This document shows, one piece after another, positions 21,850-30,777 of a DNA stretch of 45,673 nt (positions within the stretch are counted from its first letter, which is position 1; each line of letters begins with the position of its first letter). The stretch spans positions 1-45,673 of the forward strand of contig JANXUM010000392.1 of assembly GCA_025356215.1 (NCBI GenBank), read 5' to 3'. The DNA is from Bryobacter sp. (GTDB taxonomy: Bacteria; Acidobacteriota; Terriglobia; Bryobacterales; Bryobacteraceae). Both the position numbers and the translations under genes were made by a program. The notes under the pieces were generated by a model. That model did not search any database and was not told the origin of the DNA. It saw nothing but the letters and a program-made list of their open reading frames with translations.

Positions 21850-24396
21850 CTAGAGCCGGGGGTCTATGGGTTCACTCTCAAGCGCAAGGACGCCGAAGAC
21901 ACACTCATGCACCCGGCGAAGAGGCTGGCCAGCCACGAAGCGTTCAAGAGACTCGACGCCGAGGGCGAATTCCCTAGCGGCGAGCGAACGCTTTGCATTG
22001 ACGGCGCGTTTGCGTAGGGTCGAGAGCTCTTCCGTGTAGGAAGGGCCATAGATAATGCGCAGGTATTCCCGCCCGCGACACTTCAAAGCCGGTTGGACCA
22101 AACCCTTGGGACCGCTCTCAATCCAGTTCATCGGCTTTACAACCATTCCTTCGCCGCCGCCATCGGTGAGGCGCTCCCACCAAGAGGTGGCGGCTGCCAC
22201 CTGCGACTCATCGTTGACGTTGACTTCGTGGAAAGGCGTGGCGATCAGGAACCCGGGATCGGTGGCGGCCAAGCGATGTAGGGTTTGCATATGCCAGAGG
22301 TTGGTCCGGTTGGTGTGGACCAATCCCTCGGAAGCAAGGAGATGGAAGGGAGCAAGGCGGTAGTCGCCCAGCGAATTTACAGGCCAGCAGTAACGGCGGT
22401 ATGCGGCACGGTACTTCTGCATTGTTTCCAGATGACGTTCGCGGGCGGGCAGGAGGCCGGCCGCGGCGGGGCTGTTGCGGATGGCCGCGAAGGAGGCCAT
22501 GAGCGCCGCCGACCCAGCGGCCCCAACAGCGGCGTACTGCCGCTCGATCAGTTCGCGCGCCTTAGCCGACCAGGGCATGAGCTCGCAATCGAGACAGAAC
22601 CAGGAGCTGTTGAATTCCTCCCAGAACTTAGCCGCGGTCAGGGCGCTTCGAACGCGATCCACGAAGGCCGCTTCTTCCCTGGGGTCGGCGAAGAAGGGAC
22701 GCCCCGTTCGGGTGTAGCAAACGCCACCACGCCCGTCGGCGACACCGAAACGCAACCCGGCGGCGGCCTCGTCGCGGGCAACGATTACGATGGCTCGGGA
22801 ACCCATATGTTTCTCTTCGCAGACAACTGTTTCCACCCCATTGGCGCGAAAGTACTGGAAGGCTTCGGTGGGGTATTCAAGATAGTCCGGTTGCTTGGCG
22901 GTCTCGCTAGGCGACATGGTTGGCGGCAGATAAATCAGCCAATGCGGATCGGTCGCAAAGCGGCTCATCACCTCAAGGGCGGCGATCGAGTTTTCTTCAC
23001 GGATGGTGACGCTGTGGTGCAGTCTGGTCTCGATGAAGCGCTTACCTGTGACGTCCGCTAAATCGAGGACATCGTCCAATTGTTGCTGGGAGCTGCGGGA
23101 GTCGAGTGCCTGAGGGCGAAGGGGGCGCGCCGGTATCGCGTACTCGCGGGCCGCGGGAACCGAGACAAAATCGCGCTCGGGATAGCGCAATGCGGTGAGG
23201 CTACCGCCAAAGACCGCTCCGGTGTCGATGTTGACCGTGTTGTTGAGCCACTGCGGCGCGGGGACCGGCGTGTGACCGTAGACGACGCATGCGCGACCGC
23301 GATATTCGGCAGCCCAATTGAAGCGGACGGGAAGGCCGAATTCGTCAGTTTCGCCGGTGGTTTCGCCGTAAAGACAGAACTCGCGAACCGCGCCCGAGCC
23401 GCGACCGTGCATCTCCTCGCGAAGGCCAGCGTGGGAGACGACGAGCGCGCCGCCGTCGAGAACGTAATGGCTGACGAGGCTAGCGAGAAAGCAGGCCAAC
23501 TCGGCGCGCTGGGCTTTGTCGAGCGGCTCGATTTCGGCAATCGATTGCTCGAGCCCATGCTTGATTTGAACCTTGGCACCGCGCAGCCAACGCATGAGCT
23601 TGACGTCGTGGTTGCCAGGGACGCAAAGCGCGGTGCCCGTGGCGATCATGTTGTGGACTATGCGGAGGCAATCGAGCGTATTGGGGCCACGGTCGACAAG
23701 GTCGCCGACGAAGATCGCTTTCCGGCCTTCCGGGTGGTGCCAAGTTTCTTGGCCCCAGAGCGCCGATTGCCCATCCAGCGGCGCGGCGTTCCAGCCGAGG
23801 CGCGTGAGTAGGAGGCGAAGTTCATCGGCGCAACCGTGAAGGTCGCCGATGATGTCAAAGGGGCCCGTCTCTTGCTTGCGATTGTTCCAGAGGGGAACAC
23901 GGCGGATTTCAAACTCTTCGACCGGATCGATGAATTGCACGTTGCGGAAGCCTTCGCGCTCGAGGCCGCGCAGGCCCCGGCGCAGGGCGGTGATTTGCCG
24001 GTGCACGACGTGCGCTCCGAACTGGCGCTCGGGCCGGAGCTTGTTGCGTTCGATGCAGAGTTCGGCGGGCGTGTTGACTACCATCGCCACGGGCAGACAG
24101 TGGAACTTGCGGGCGGTTGCAACGATGCGCGCGCGATCTTCTGGCTGGACGTTTGTCGCGTCGATGACGGTAAGGAGGCCACGGGCCAAACGCTTCTCGA
24201 GTAAGTAATACAAAGCGTCGAAAGCGTCTGCGGTGGCAGTTTGATCGCCCTCGTCATCGGCGACAAGGCCGCGAAAAGAGTCCGAGGAAAGAATCTCGGT
24301 GGGGCGGAAGTGTTGCTTGGCAAAGGTTGACTTGCCGGAGCCCGAGGCGCCGACCAGCGCCACCAAAGCCAGCTCGGGAATCTCGATGACTCTCAT
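21850..24396 (-). CDS. pnkp: Bacterial polynucleotide kinase-phosphatase-ligase (RNA repair enzyme Pnkp)
   Basis: N-terminal P-loop kinase (VALVGASGSGKSTFAK), central metallophosphoesterase (FDIIGDLHGC, VGDLVDRGP, PGNHD, VVSHAG, VYGHTP), C-terminal ligase-like domain (CEEKHMGSRAIVIV adenylylation motif). Confidence 0.96.
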   Translation of the reverse strand: MRVIEIPELALVALVGASGSGKSTFAKQHFRPTEILSSDSFRGLVADDEGDQTATADAFDALYYLLEKRLARGLLTVIDATNVQPEDRARIVATARKFHCLPVAMVVNTPAELCIERNKLRPERQFGAHVVHRQITALRRGLRGLEREGFRNVQFIDPVEEFEIRRVPLWNNRKQETGPFDIIGDLHGCADELRLLLTRLGWNAAPLDGQSALWGQETWHHPEGRKAIFVGDLVDRGPNTLDCLRIVHNMIATGTALCVPGNHDVKLMRWLRGAKVQIKHGLEQSIAEIEPLDKAQRAELACFLASLVSHYVLDGGALVVSHAGLREEMHGRGSGAVREFCLYGETTGETDEFGLPVRFNWAAEYRGRACVVYGHTPVPAPQWLNNTVNIDTGAVFGGSLTALRYPERDFVSVPAAREYAIPARPLRPQALDSRSSQQQLDDVLDLADVTGKRFIETRLHHSVTIREENSIAALEVMSRFATDPHWLIYLPPTMSPSETAKQPDYLEYPTEAFQYFRANGVETVVCEEKHMGSRAIVIVARDEAAAGLRFGVADGRGGVCYTRTGRPFFADPREEAAFVDRVRSALTAAKFWEEFNSSWFCLDCELMPWSAKARELIERQYAAVGAAGSAALMASFAAIRNSPAAAGLLPARERHLETMQKYRAAYRRYCWPVNSLGDYRLAPFHLLASEGLVHTNRTNLWHMQTLHRLAATDPGFLIATPFHEVNVNDESQVAAATSWWERLTDGGGEGMVVKPMNWIESGPKGLVQPALKCRGREYLRIIYGPSYTEELSTLRKRAVNAKRSLAAREFALGVESLERFVAGQPLRRVHECVFGVLALESEPIDPRL

Positions 24397-25790
24397 GCGG
24401 CCACCTGGTTATCGAGTGCGAAGACGGCCAACTGCGAGGGCGCGCCGTGAGTTTCATCCAGCGGGCCGACTGGCTCCGTAGTCACAGTGTAGCCGTAACG
24501 CTGGGCCGTGGCCTGAGCCCAAGATTGGAACTCGGCGCGTGTCCATTCAAAACGATGGTCGCCGTGGCGCATATTGCCGGGAGGCAGCGTTGGGAAGAGG
24601 ACGTTGTATTCCCGGTTGGGCGTGGTGACCAGGACATACCGAGGGCGGGCGAATTTAAAGACAACGCGTTCGGCGGCGCTTAGGCGCGGAGGGTCGAGGT
24701 GTTCGATCACTTCAACGAGAGCGGCGGCGTCGGCACCGTTCAGGCGGGTGTCGCGATAAAGCAGCGAGCCCTGGAAGAGCTCCAGGCGGGCGCGCTGGCG
24801 TTGGGGCATGCGGTCAAGCTTGAGTTTTCGAGCGGCGATCTCGAGTGCGCGGTGGCTGACATCCATGCCCAGGATTCGGTCGAAGGAGCGGTCGGCGAGA
24901 AGGCGGCGCAACAGACGGCCTTCGCCGCAGCCCAAGTCGATGACCGACTTGACGTTGAGTTCACGCATGCGCGTGGCCACCATGCTGAGGCGCTGGGTGT
25001 GCAGCGTGAGCGGGCGCTCAAGTTCTTTCTCGGTAGCCGCGGCCGGGGGTTCTTCCGCATCGAGGGGCTGAGGGCATTCTTCAAGAAGGCGGGCAGTGGC
25101 GATCTCCACCAGCGACGGGCGACGCTTGAGGTAACGCTTGACGATCAGCTGACGTTCGGGATGGCTGGCGAGCCAGCCTTCGCCGTGGCGGAGGAGTTTT
25201 TCCACTTCATCATCGGCGATATAGTAATGCTTCTCATCGTCGAGGACCGGCAGTAATACGTACAGGTGCGAGAGGGCGTCGTGGACCGTTGCGGTGGCGG
25301 CGAGGGTGACCCGGAAGTATCGGCTGTCCCCCCATTCGGGGAAGACGGGGTCGAGGGGTATGGGCGCCGCGTCAACGGTGTAGCCGAGCGGCGCGAAGAG
25401 GCGCTGGAGCAAGTCCGCGCCGCCACGGGCACGGATGACTTCGATAACGATCGTAAGCTTCAGCGGTGCCGCAATTAGATCGGGCCGCCGTTGGCAGTTG
25501 CCCGCCAAGGCGGTTCCGAACACGCGTCCGATGGCTACGGCAAAATAGGAACTTGCGACATAGGGGCGGTCGTTGACGTAATCGTCAAGCTGTTGGGCCC
25601 CGCGAACCAGTTCGACGGAATTGATATCCAGCAGGAGGTGCGCCGTGCAACTGTTCTCATGCGGTGTGGAATAGAACACGTGAGCGTGGCCGAAGGCCAG
25701 TTCGGCGGAGTGCAGATTGGCGGGGTTCTTGTGTAACAGGAAGCCGATATCCGTGGGATTGGGCCCAGCGTTGGTAATACTCAGAAGCAC
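24393..25790 (-). CDS. hen1: 3'-terminal RNA ribose 2'-O-methyltransferase Hen1
   Basis: MLLSITNAGPNPTDIGFLLHKNPANLHSAELAFGHAHVFY N-terminal domain and SAM-methyltransferase SVIDLGCGEGRLLRRLLAD...VEVIEHLDPPRL...YVLVTTPNREYNVLF...HRFEWTRAEFQSWA; GTG start; 4-nt ATGA overlap with pnkp. Confidence 0.96.
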   Translation of the reverse strand: MLLSITNAGPNPTDIGFLLHKNPANLHSAELAFGHAHVFYSTPHENSCTAHLLLDINSVELVRGAQQLDDYVNDRPYVASSYFAVAIGRVFGTALAGNCQRRPDLIAAPLKLTIVIEVIRARGGADLLQRLFAPLGYTVDAAPIPLDPVFPEWGDSRYFRVTLAATATVHDALSHLYVLLPVLDDEKHYYIADDEVEKLLRHGEGWLASHPERQLIVKRYLKRRPSLVEIATARLLEECPQPLDAEEPPAAATEKELERPLTLHTQRLSMVATRMRELNVKSVIDLGCGEGRLLRRLLADRSFDRILGMDVSHRALEIAARKLKLDRMPQRQRARLELFQGSLLYRDTRLNGADAAALVEVIEHLDPPRLSAAERVVFKFARPRYVLVTTPNREYNVLFPTLPPGNMRHGDHRFEWTRAEFQSWAQATAQRYGYTVTTEPVGPLDETHGAPSQLAVFALDNQVAA

Positions 25791-25813
25791 AAGACAATTG
25801 TACGAAGCGGTGC

Positions 25814-26575
25814 CTAAACGGCCAGCGGGCGGGCCGGGACCGCGTAGCGCTCTCTCGCCGGAACTGAGACCAACTCCCGCTCTGGATAGCGGTAGGCGGT
25901 GAGCTTGCCGCCAAAGACGGCTCCCGTGTCGATATTGATCGTGTTGTTTTTCTCCATCGCTTCCGCAACTGGGGTGTGGCCGAAAACCACTAGCGCTTTG
26001 CCGCCGTATTTGGCCGCCCAGTCGCCGCGGATGGGTAGGCCGAGCTTGTCCGTCTTACCGGTGGTTTGGCCGTAGAGGCAAAAGGTGCGGACGGCGGGGC
26101 TGTTGCGGCCCTGCAGCTCCTCGGAGAGGCCGGCATGGGCGACGACCAGCGCGCCTCCGTCCAGCGTCAGATAGAGCGGAAGGGACTCGATGAAGTCCGC
26201 GAGGAGCGCCCGGTCTTTGTGATTGAGGCGGGTGAGTTCGGCGGCGGAACGGTCCAGGCCATGATTGACTTGGACCTTTCTACCGCGCAGCCAGCGGGCG
26301 AGTTTTTCATCGTGGTTGCCCAGGACGCAGGCGGCCACGCCAGAGGCGATCATGTTTCGAACGATTCCCAGGGAGGCGAGGATGCGGGGGCCGCGGTCTA
26401 CGATGTCGCCCACGAAGATGGCCTGACGGCCTTCGGGGTGACGCCAGGTTTCGTTGCCCCAGAGAGGATCGCCGATGGCGGGGGGTTGGGATTGCCAGCC
26501 GAGTTGGGCAAGAAGCGTACGCAGCTCGTTGGCGCAGCCGTGGATGTCGCCGATGATGTCGAAGGGGCCGGTCAA
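25814..26575 (-). CDS. Stand-alone metallophosphoesterase, paralogue of the Pnkp phosphatase domain
   Basis: TGPFDIIGDIHGCANELRTLLAQLGW...LWGNETWRHPEGRQAIFVGDIVDRGP...LGNHDEKLARWLRG...VVAHAG...FGHTP...NIDTGAVFGGKLTAYRYPERELVSVPARERYAVPARPL, colinear with the central domain of the neighbouring pnkp product; TTG at 26575 is 7 nt after the TPR stop (ORF open to 26614). Confidence 0.92.
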   Translation of the reverse strand: MTGPFDIIGDIHGCANELRTLLAQLGWQSQPPAIGDPLWGNETWRHPEGRQAIFVGDIVDRGPRILASLGIVRNMIASGVAACVLGNHDEKLARWLRGRKVQVNHGLDRSAAELTRLNHKDRALLADFIESLPLYLTLDGGALVVAHAGLSEELQGRNSPAVRTFCLYGQTTGKTDKLGLPIRGDWAAKYGGKALVVFGHTPVAEAMEKNNTINIDTGAVFGGKLTAYRYPERELVSVPARERYAVPARPLAV

Positions 26576-26582
26576 TCGGCGC

Positions 26583-27671
26583 CTATTTCTTCTTTGCCAA
26601 AGCGGCGGCAGCAAGATTGTTGCGCACCATTTTGATCCTGGGGTGATCTTTATTGAGAGACTTTTCGAACATCTTCAGCGCGCGCTCGTAGAGCCTTACC
26701 GCCTCTTTGGCGCGGCCGGTTCCGGCTAGAAGACTACCCAGATTGTTCAGGGCCAAGGCGATGTCGGGGTGGGTCTTGCCGAAGAGCTTCTCTTTGATCT
26801 CGATGGAGCGGCGGTAGAAGTCCTCAGCTTCGGCGTGCTTACCTTGAGCGGCCTTGAGCGCGGCGAGATTGTTGAGGTTGACGGCGATCTCGTAACTCTC
26901 GGGGCCATAGAGCTTTTCAAAGCGCTTGAGGGCTTGCTTGTAGATGGGCTCGGATTCTTTGTAGCGCCCCAGCCCGTCGAGAATGCTGGCGTAGGCGGCG
27001 GCGTCGGAGACCGCTTGAGCGTGGTTCTTGCCCAGCCATTTCTTTGAGATTTCCCAGGCGCGTTTGCCCGGCGCTTCGGCGTCGGCGTAGCGTCCGGCGG
27101 CGTGGAGGATTGCCCCGATGTTGTGATAAACCGGGCTCAGAGGGAGGGCGTCCTCGCCGTATTCGGCAATGAGCTTGGGCAGGGCGTCCTCGTAAAGCGC
27201 GAGGCCCTTTTCGATCTTGCCCATGTACTTATAGACAATTGCGAGATTGTTTTGCGAGCTGGCGGTTTCGGGATCCGATTCGCCAAACTGCTTGCGATTG
27301 ATTTTCAGCGCGTCCAGTAGAAATTTCTCACCGAGCTTGTAGTCGCCCAATTCCCGGTGCACGGTGCCGAGGATGGTCCGCGAGCGGGCGCGGATGCGCG
27401 CGGCGTCCTCTCCGGTGAATTTGCGGCCAAGCTTGGCCGTGATCTCCATGCTACGCGTGGCGTGGGCGATGGCCAATTTGAATCGCTCGAGGCTATTTTC
27501 GATCTCAGCGATGTCGTTGAGCAGATTGGCAACGTCGGGGGAGTCTTCGCCCTCGATGAGCTCAAAAAAGCGCAGCGCTTCTTCGATTTGTTTCAGCCCG
27601 TCGGCGATCTTGCCTTTGTGTACGAGGGCCCAACCTTTGTCTTGCAGTTCGATGGCGTGTTCAATAGTCAC
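26583..27671 (-). CDS. TPR-repeat protein (kinesin-light-chain-like repeats)
   Basis: Repeated ~42-aa units such as ALNNLGSLLAGTGRAKEAVRLYERALKMFEKSLNKDHP / NLNNLAALKAAQGKHAEAEDFYRRSIEIKEKLFGKTHP. Confidence 0.93.
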   Translation of the reverse strand: MTIEHAIELQDKGWALVHKGKIADGLKQIEEALRFFELIEGEDSPDVANLLNDIAEIENSLERFKLAIAHATRSMEITAKLGRKFTGEDAARIRARSRTILGTVHRELGDYKLGEKFLLDALKINRKQFGESDPETASSQNNLAIVYKYMGKIEKGLALYEDALPKLIAEYGEDALPLSPVYHNIGAILHAAGRYADAEAPGKRAWEISKKWLGKNHAQAVSDAAAYASILDGLGRYKESEPIYKQALKRFEKLYGPESYEIAVNLNNLAALKAAQGKHAEAEDFYRRSIEIKEKLFGKTHPDIALALNNLGSLLAGTGRAKEAVRLYERALKMFEKSLNKDHPRIKMVRNNLAAAALAKKK

Positions 27672-27741
27672 TCATCCCACATTACTAGGTTGCGAAGGCG
27701 ACGGGAGAAAAACCACAGCTTGCTATTCTGAAGTCGCAGCC

Positions 27742-29298
27742 ATGCTTTCGCCTCGACTAGACTTACGAGTTTCGCAAAAGCAGACACTGACCCCTGGCCT
27801 CGTCCAGTTGGTGACAGTCCTCCAGTTGAACCGGCTGGAGCTGAAAGAAATGATCAGCCAAGAGGTGGTCGCCAATCCCTTTCTCGATGAGAACGAGGGC
27901 GAGGAGTTGACCCCGCAGGAGGTGCAGACGTTACTCGAATCCGAGCGCGTTTCCGACCCCAGCGACGACGCCGTGATGCGGATGCTCGAGAACCCGCCGG
28001 CCGCGTCCTATGAGGCCGAGGGCGAATTTGAGCAGCGCGCGGAGGCGGCGCTTTTAGATACCCCCGCCGACGGCGCGCAGGAAGCTCCGGAACAGCCCAA
28101 AGCCACAGACCCGTTTGACGAAATCGACTTTGGCAGTTACTTTGACGAGTATCTGGACCCCGGCCATAAAAGCCCTGCTGGCGAGGTGTCGGAGAAGCCT
28201 TCGTTTGAAACTTTCCTGAGCTCGCCGGTAACCTTGTCGAGTTATTTAAATTCGCAACTGAGCCTGGTGTTGATGAACGATGGCGAGCGGCGGGCAGCGG
28301 AAGCGATCATTGGAAACCTGGACGAAAACGGCTATTTGCTGGAACCGATCGAAGAAATTGGGCGCAGCGAGGAACTGACTTTTGACGACATGGAGGACGG
28401 CCTCGAGATCGTGCAAAGCCTGGACCCGGCGGGCATCGGGGCGCGCGACATGCGCGAGTGCCTGATGTTGCAGTTGAAGAGCCGCGGGGCGAAGGGCGGG
28501 GTGGCGTGGCTGATTGTCGCCGACCACATGCGTTTGCTTGAGAAGCGCGAATTCAAAGAGATCGCCCGGGTGATGGGGCGGCCGCTGGACCATGTTGAGA
28601 TCGCGCTGAATGTGATCCGCAAGCTGGATCCGCGCCCAGGGCTGCGCTACTCAAGCCAAGCGCCGCAGACGGTGGAGCCGGACGTTTATATCTTTAAAGA
28701 CGGCGACGACTATCTCATCCAACTGAACGACGAGGACATGCCGCAGATCCGGTTGAACCCGGGATACAAACGGATGCTGGATAAGGATCAGGCGCCCGAG
28801 AAGGACGTCCGGAACTACATTCGCGAGCGCTACTCAAGCGCGCTGATGTTGATGAAGAACATTGAGCAGCGCCGTCAGACGATTCTCAAGGTTTGCCAGT
28901 GCGTCGTCGAGCGCCAACGCGACTTTCTTGAGGACGGCATCGATCAGATTCAACCGATGATGATCAAAGATTTGGCCGAAGAGATTGGTGTGCATCCGTC
29001 GACGGTGAGCCGCGCGGTGGCCGGCAAATACGTACACACGCCGCAAGGCGTCTTTGAGCTGCGTTACTTCTTTTCTGAAGCGGTGGGAGGACCGGCGGGT
29101 GCTGGCACCTCGCTGCTGGTGTTAAAGCGGCGCGTGAAGAAAATGATCGAAGAAGAAGACAGCGCCCATCCGCTTACCGACGATCAGATCACGGCGCGCC
29201 TGAATGACGAAGGCATCCGCGTGACACGCCGCACGGTTGCGAAGTATCGTGAAGATCTAAAGATCCCGTCGACGCATCAGCGCCGGGCGAGGAAATAG
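27742..29298 (+). CDS. rpoN: RNA polymerase factor sigma-54
   Basis: LDLRVSQKQTLTPGLVQLVTVLQLNRLEL N-terminal region; DLAEEIGVHPSTVSRAVAGKYVHTPQGVFELRYFFSEAV; RpoN box VTRRTVAKYREDLKIPS. Confidence 0.98.
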   Translation: MLSPRLDLRVSQKQTLTPGLVQLVTVLQLNRLELKEMISQEVVANPFLDENEGEELTPQEVQTLLESERVSDPSDDAVMRMLENPPAASYEAEGEFEQRAEAALLDTPADGAQEAPEQPKATDPFDEIDFGSYFDEYLDPGHKSPAGEVSEKPSFETFLSSPVTLSSYLNSQLSLVLMNDGERRAAEAIIGNLDENGYLLEPIEEIGRSEELTFDDMEDGLEIVQSLDPAGIGARDMRECLMLQLKSRGAKGGVAWLIVADHMRLLEKREFKEIARVMGRPLDHVEIALNVIRKLDPRPGLRYSSQAPQTVEPDVYIFKDGDDYLIQLNDEDMPQIRLNPGYKRMLDKDQAPEKDVRNYIRERYSSALMLMKNIEQRRQTILKVCQCVVERQRDFLEDGIDQIQPMMIKDLAEEIGVHPSTVSRAVAGKYVHTPQGVFELRYFFSEAVGGPAGAGTSLLVLKRRVKKMIEEEDSAHPLTDDQITARLNDEGIRVTRRTVAKYREDLKIPSTHQRRARK

Positions 29299-29310
29299 AG
29301 ACAAACCCAA

Positions 29311-29880
29311 ATGAAGATCCACTACACCGGAAAACTCGAACCGCTAACCAAAGAACAGCAAAAAAACCTGGACGCGCACTTTGCCGCGCTGAGCAAGCTG
29401 GTTGACCGCAAGGGCGAGCGCGAAGCCCACGTGATGCTGACGACCGAGCGGCACAGCCGCAAGGCGGAGGTGACGATGAATCACTACGGTAAGCAGGCCT
29501 GCGGCACCGCGACCCACAAGGATCAGTTTTTGGCGCTGCTAGCCGCCATCGGAAAACTGGACAAGCAGATGCACAAGCTGCGGGACAAGTGGACGGATGC
29601 CAAGCGTCATGGCGACGCGTTGAACGGCAAGAAGGCTCCCGTGCCGGTGTTGGAGGCTGATGGGGCGAAGCCGGCGAAAGCTGTGAAGGCGGCGAAAAAG
29701 GCATCGGCATCCGGCCCGGCCAAGGTGCAGCGCAGCGCCAAGCCGTTGTCGCTGGAAGAGGCGCCGATGGTCTTTAAAGCGGACTCACACTACCTTGTGT
29801 TTGAAGAGGCGGGCAGCGGACAGATCTACGTGCTTGCGCGCCGCGCTGACGGCGGGCTGGATCTGATTGAAGCCGTCTAA
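29311..29880 (+). CDS. hpf: Long-form ribosome hibernation-promoting factor
   Basis: MKIHYTGKLEPLTKEQQKNLDAHFAALSKL N-terminal RaiA/HPF domain, Ala/Lys-rich linker, C-terminal VFKADSHYLVFEEAGSGQIYVLARRADGGLDLIEAV; follows rpoN. Confidence 0.9.
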   Translation: MKIHYTGKLEPLTKEQQKNLDAHFAALSKLVDRKGEREAHVMLTTERHSRKAEVTMNHYGKQACGTATHKDQFLALLAAIGKLDKQMHKLRDKWTDAKRHGDALNGKKAPVPVLEADGAKPAKAVKAAKKASASGPAKVQRSAKPLSLEEAPMVFKADSHYLVFEEAGSGQIYVLARRADGGLDLIEAV

Positions 29881-29886
29881 CAATTT

Positions 29887-30777
29887 ATGCAGCCTAGTGC
29901 CCGTCCGTCTGAACTTGTGATCATTACCGGCCTTAGCGGGTCGGGCAAAGGCACTGTGCTCAAGTGCTTTGAGGATATGGGTTATTACGCGGTGGATAAT
30001 CTGCCGCTGGACCTGTTTCCCAAGTTTGCGGAGCTGACCAAAGACGCGCCCAATATTCGCCGCGCGGCACTGGTGGTGGACGTGCGCGAGGGCGAGTCGC
30101 TGTTGCGGTTTCCGGCGCTGTATCGCGAGGTCTCGGCCAAAGTGCCTACCAAGATGATCTTTCTTGAGGCAGACGACACGGCGCTGGTGCGGCGCTTTTC
30201 CGAGACCCGCCGCCCGCATCCGCTGGGGCAGAGCCGGTCTGTCTTGAAGAACGTGCAGGCCGAGCGCACGATGCTGGACGAGATCCGAAGCTTGGCCACG
30301 ATGTCGGTGAATACGTCCAAGTTCAATGTGCACGAGCTGCGGGCTTTGATCGAAGAGAAGTTCCTGGTCGAGAGCAGGGAAAGCCGGATCTCGATTCATG
30401 TGTCGAGCTTTGGGTTTCGGCAGGGGATTCAACAGGACGCCGATCTTGTGTTTGACGTGCGATTTTTGCCGAACCCGAACTACATACCGGAATTTAAACC
30501 GCTGACCGGCAAGCACCCCAGTGTGGCTCGATACATCCGGAGTTTCCCGCAGACGCAGGAGTTTTTGAAGCGTGTCACCGACATGCTGGAATACCTATTG
30601 CCGCATTACCTGAAGGAAGGCAAGAGCTACCTGACGATTGCGTTTGGCTGCACCGGCGGGCAGCATCGCAGCGTGATGATCGCCGAGGAAGTGACCAAGC
30701 GACTGAAGCGACTGGGTTATCCGATTAAGGTGAACCATCGCGACGCGGCCAACAAGTCCGGCAAGAAGCGTGGGTAG
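29887..30777 (+). CDS. rapZ: RNase adapter RapZ / P-loop nucleotide-binding protein
   Basis: LVIITGLSGSGKGTVLKCFEDMGYYAVDNLPLDL, SFGFRQGIQQDADLVFDVRFLPNPNYIPEFKPLTG, TIAFGCTGGQHRSVMIAEEV. Confidence 0.97.
   Translation: MQPSARPSELVIITGLSGSGKGTVLKCFEDMGYYAVDNLPLDLFPKFAELTKDAPNIRRAALVVDVREGESLLRFPALYREVSAKVPTKMIFLEADDTALVRRFSETRRPHPLGQSRSVLKNVQAERTMLDEIRSLATMSVNTSKFNVHELRALIEEKFLVESRESRISIHVSSFGFRQGIQQDADLVFDVRFLPNPNYIPEFKPLTGKHPSVARYIRSFPQTQEFLKRVTDMLEYLLPHYLKEGKSYLTIAFGCTGGQHRSVMIAEEVTKRLKRLGYPIKVNHRDAANKSGKKRG

Noticed and set aside
21799-22017. Possible c-di-GMP riboswitch-like text near cacgccaaagggtag...gagccggggg
   Set aside because: No convincing GEMM architecture; most of it is the reverse complement of the pnkp 3' coding end, and no plus-strand gene follows.
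27742-30777. rpoN-hpf-rapZ block as a novel operon
   Set aside because: This is a widespread, well-known gene order; reported as ordinary features only.
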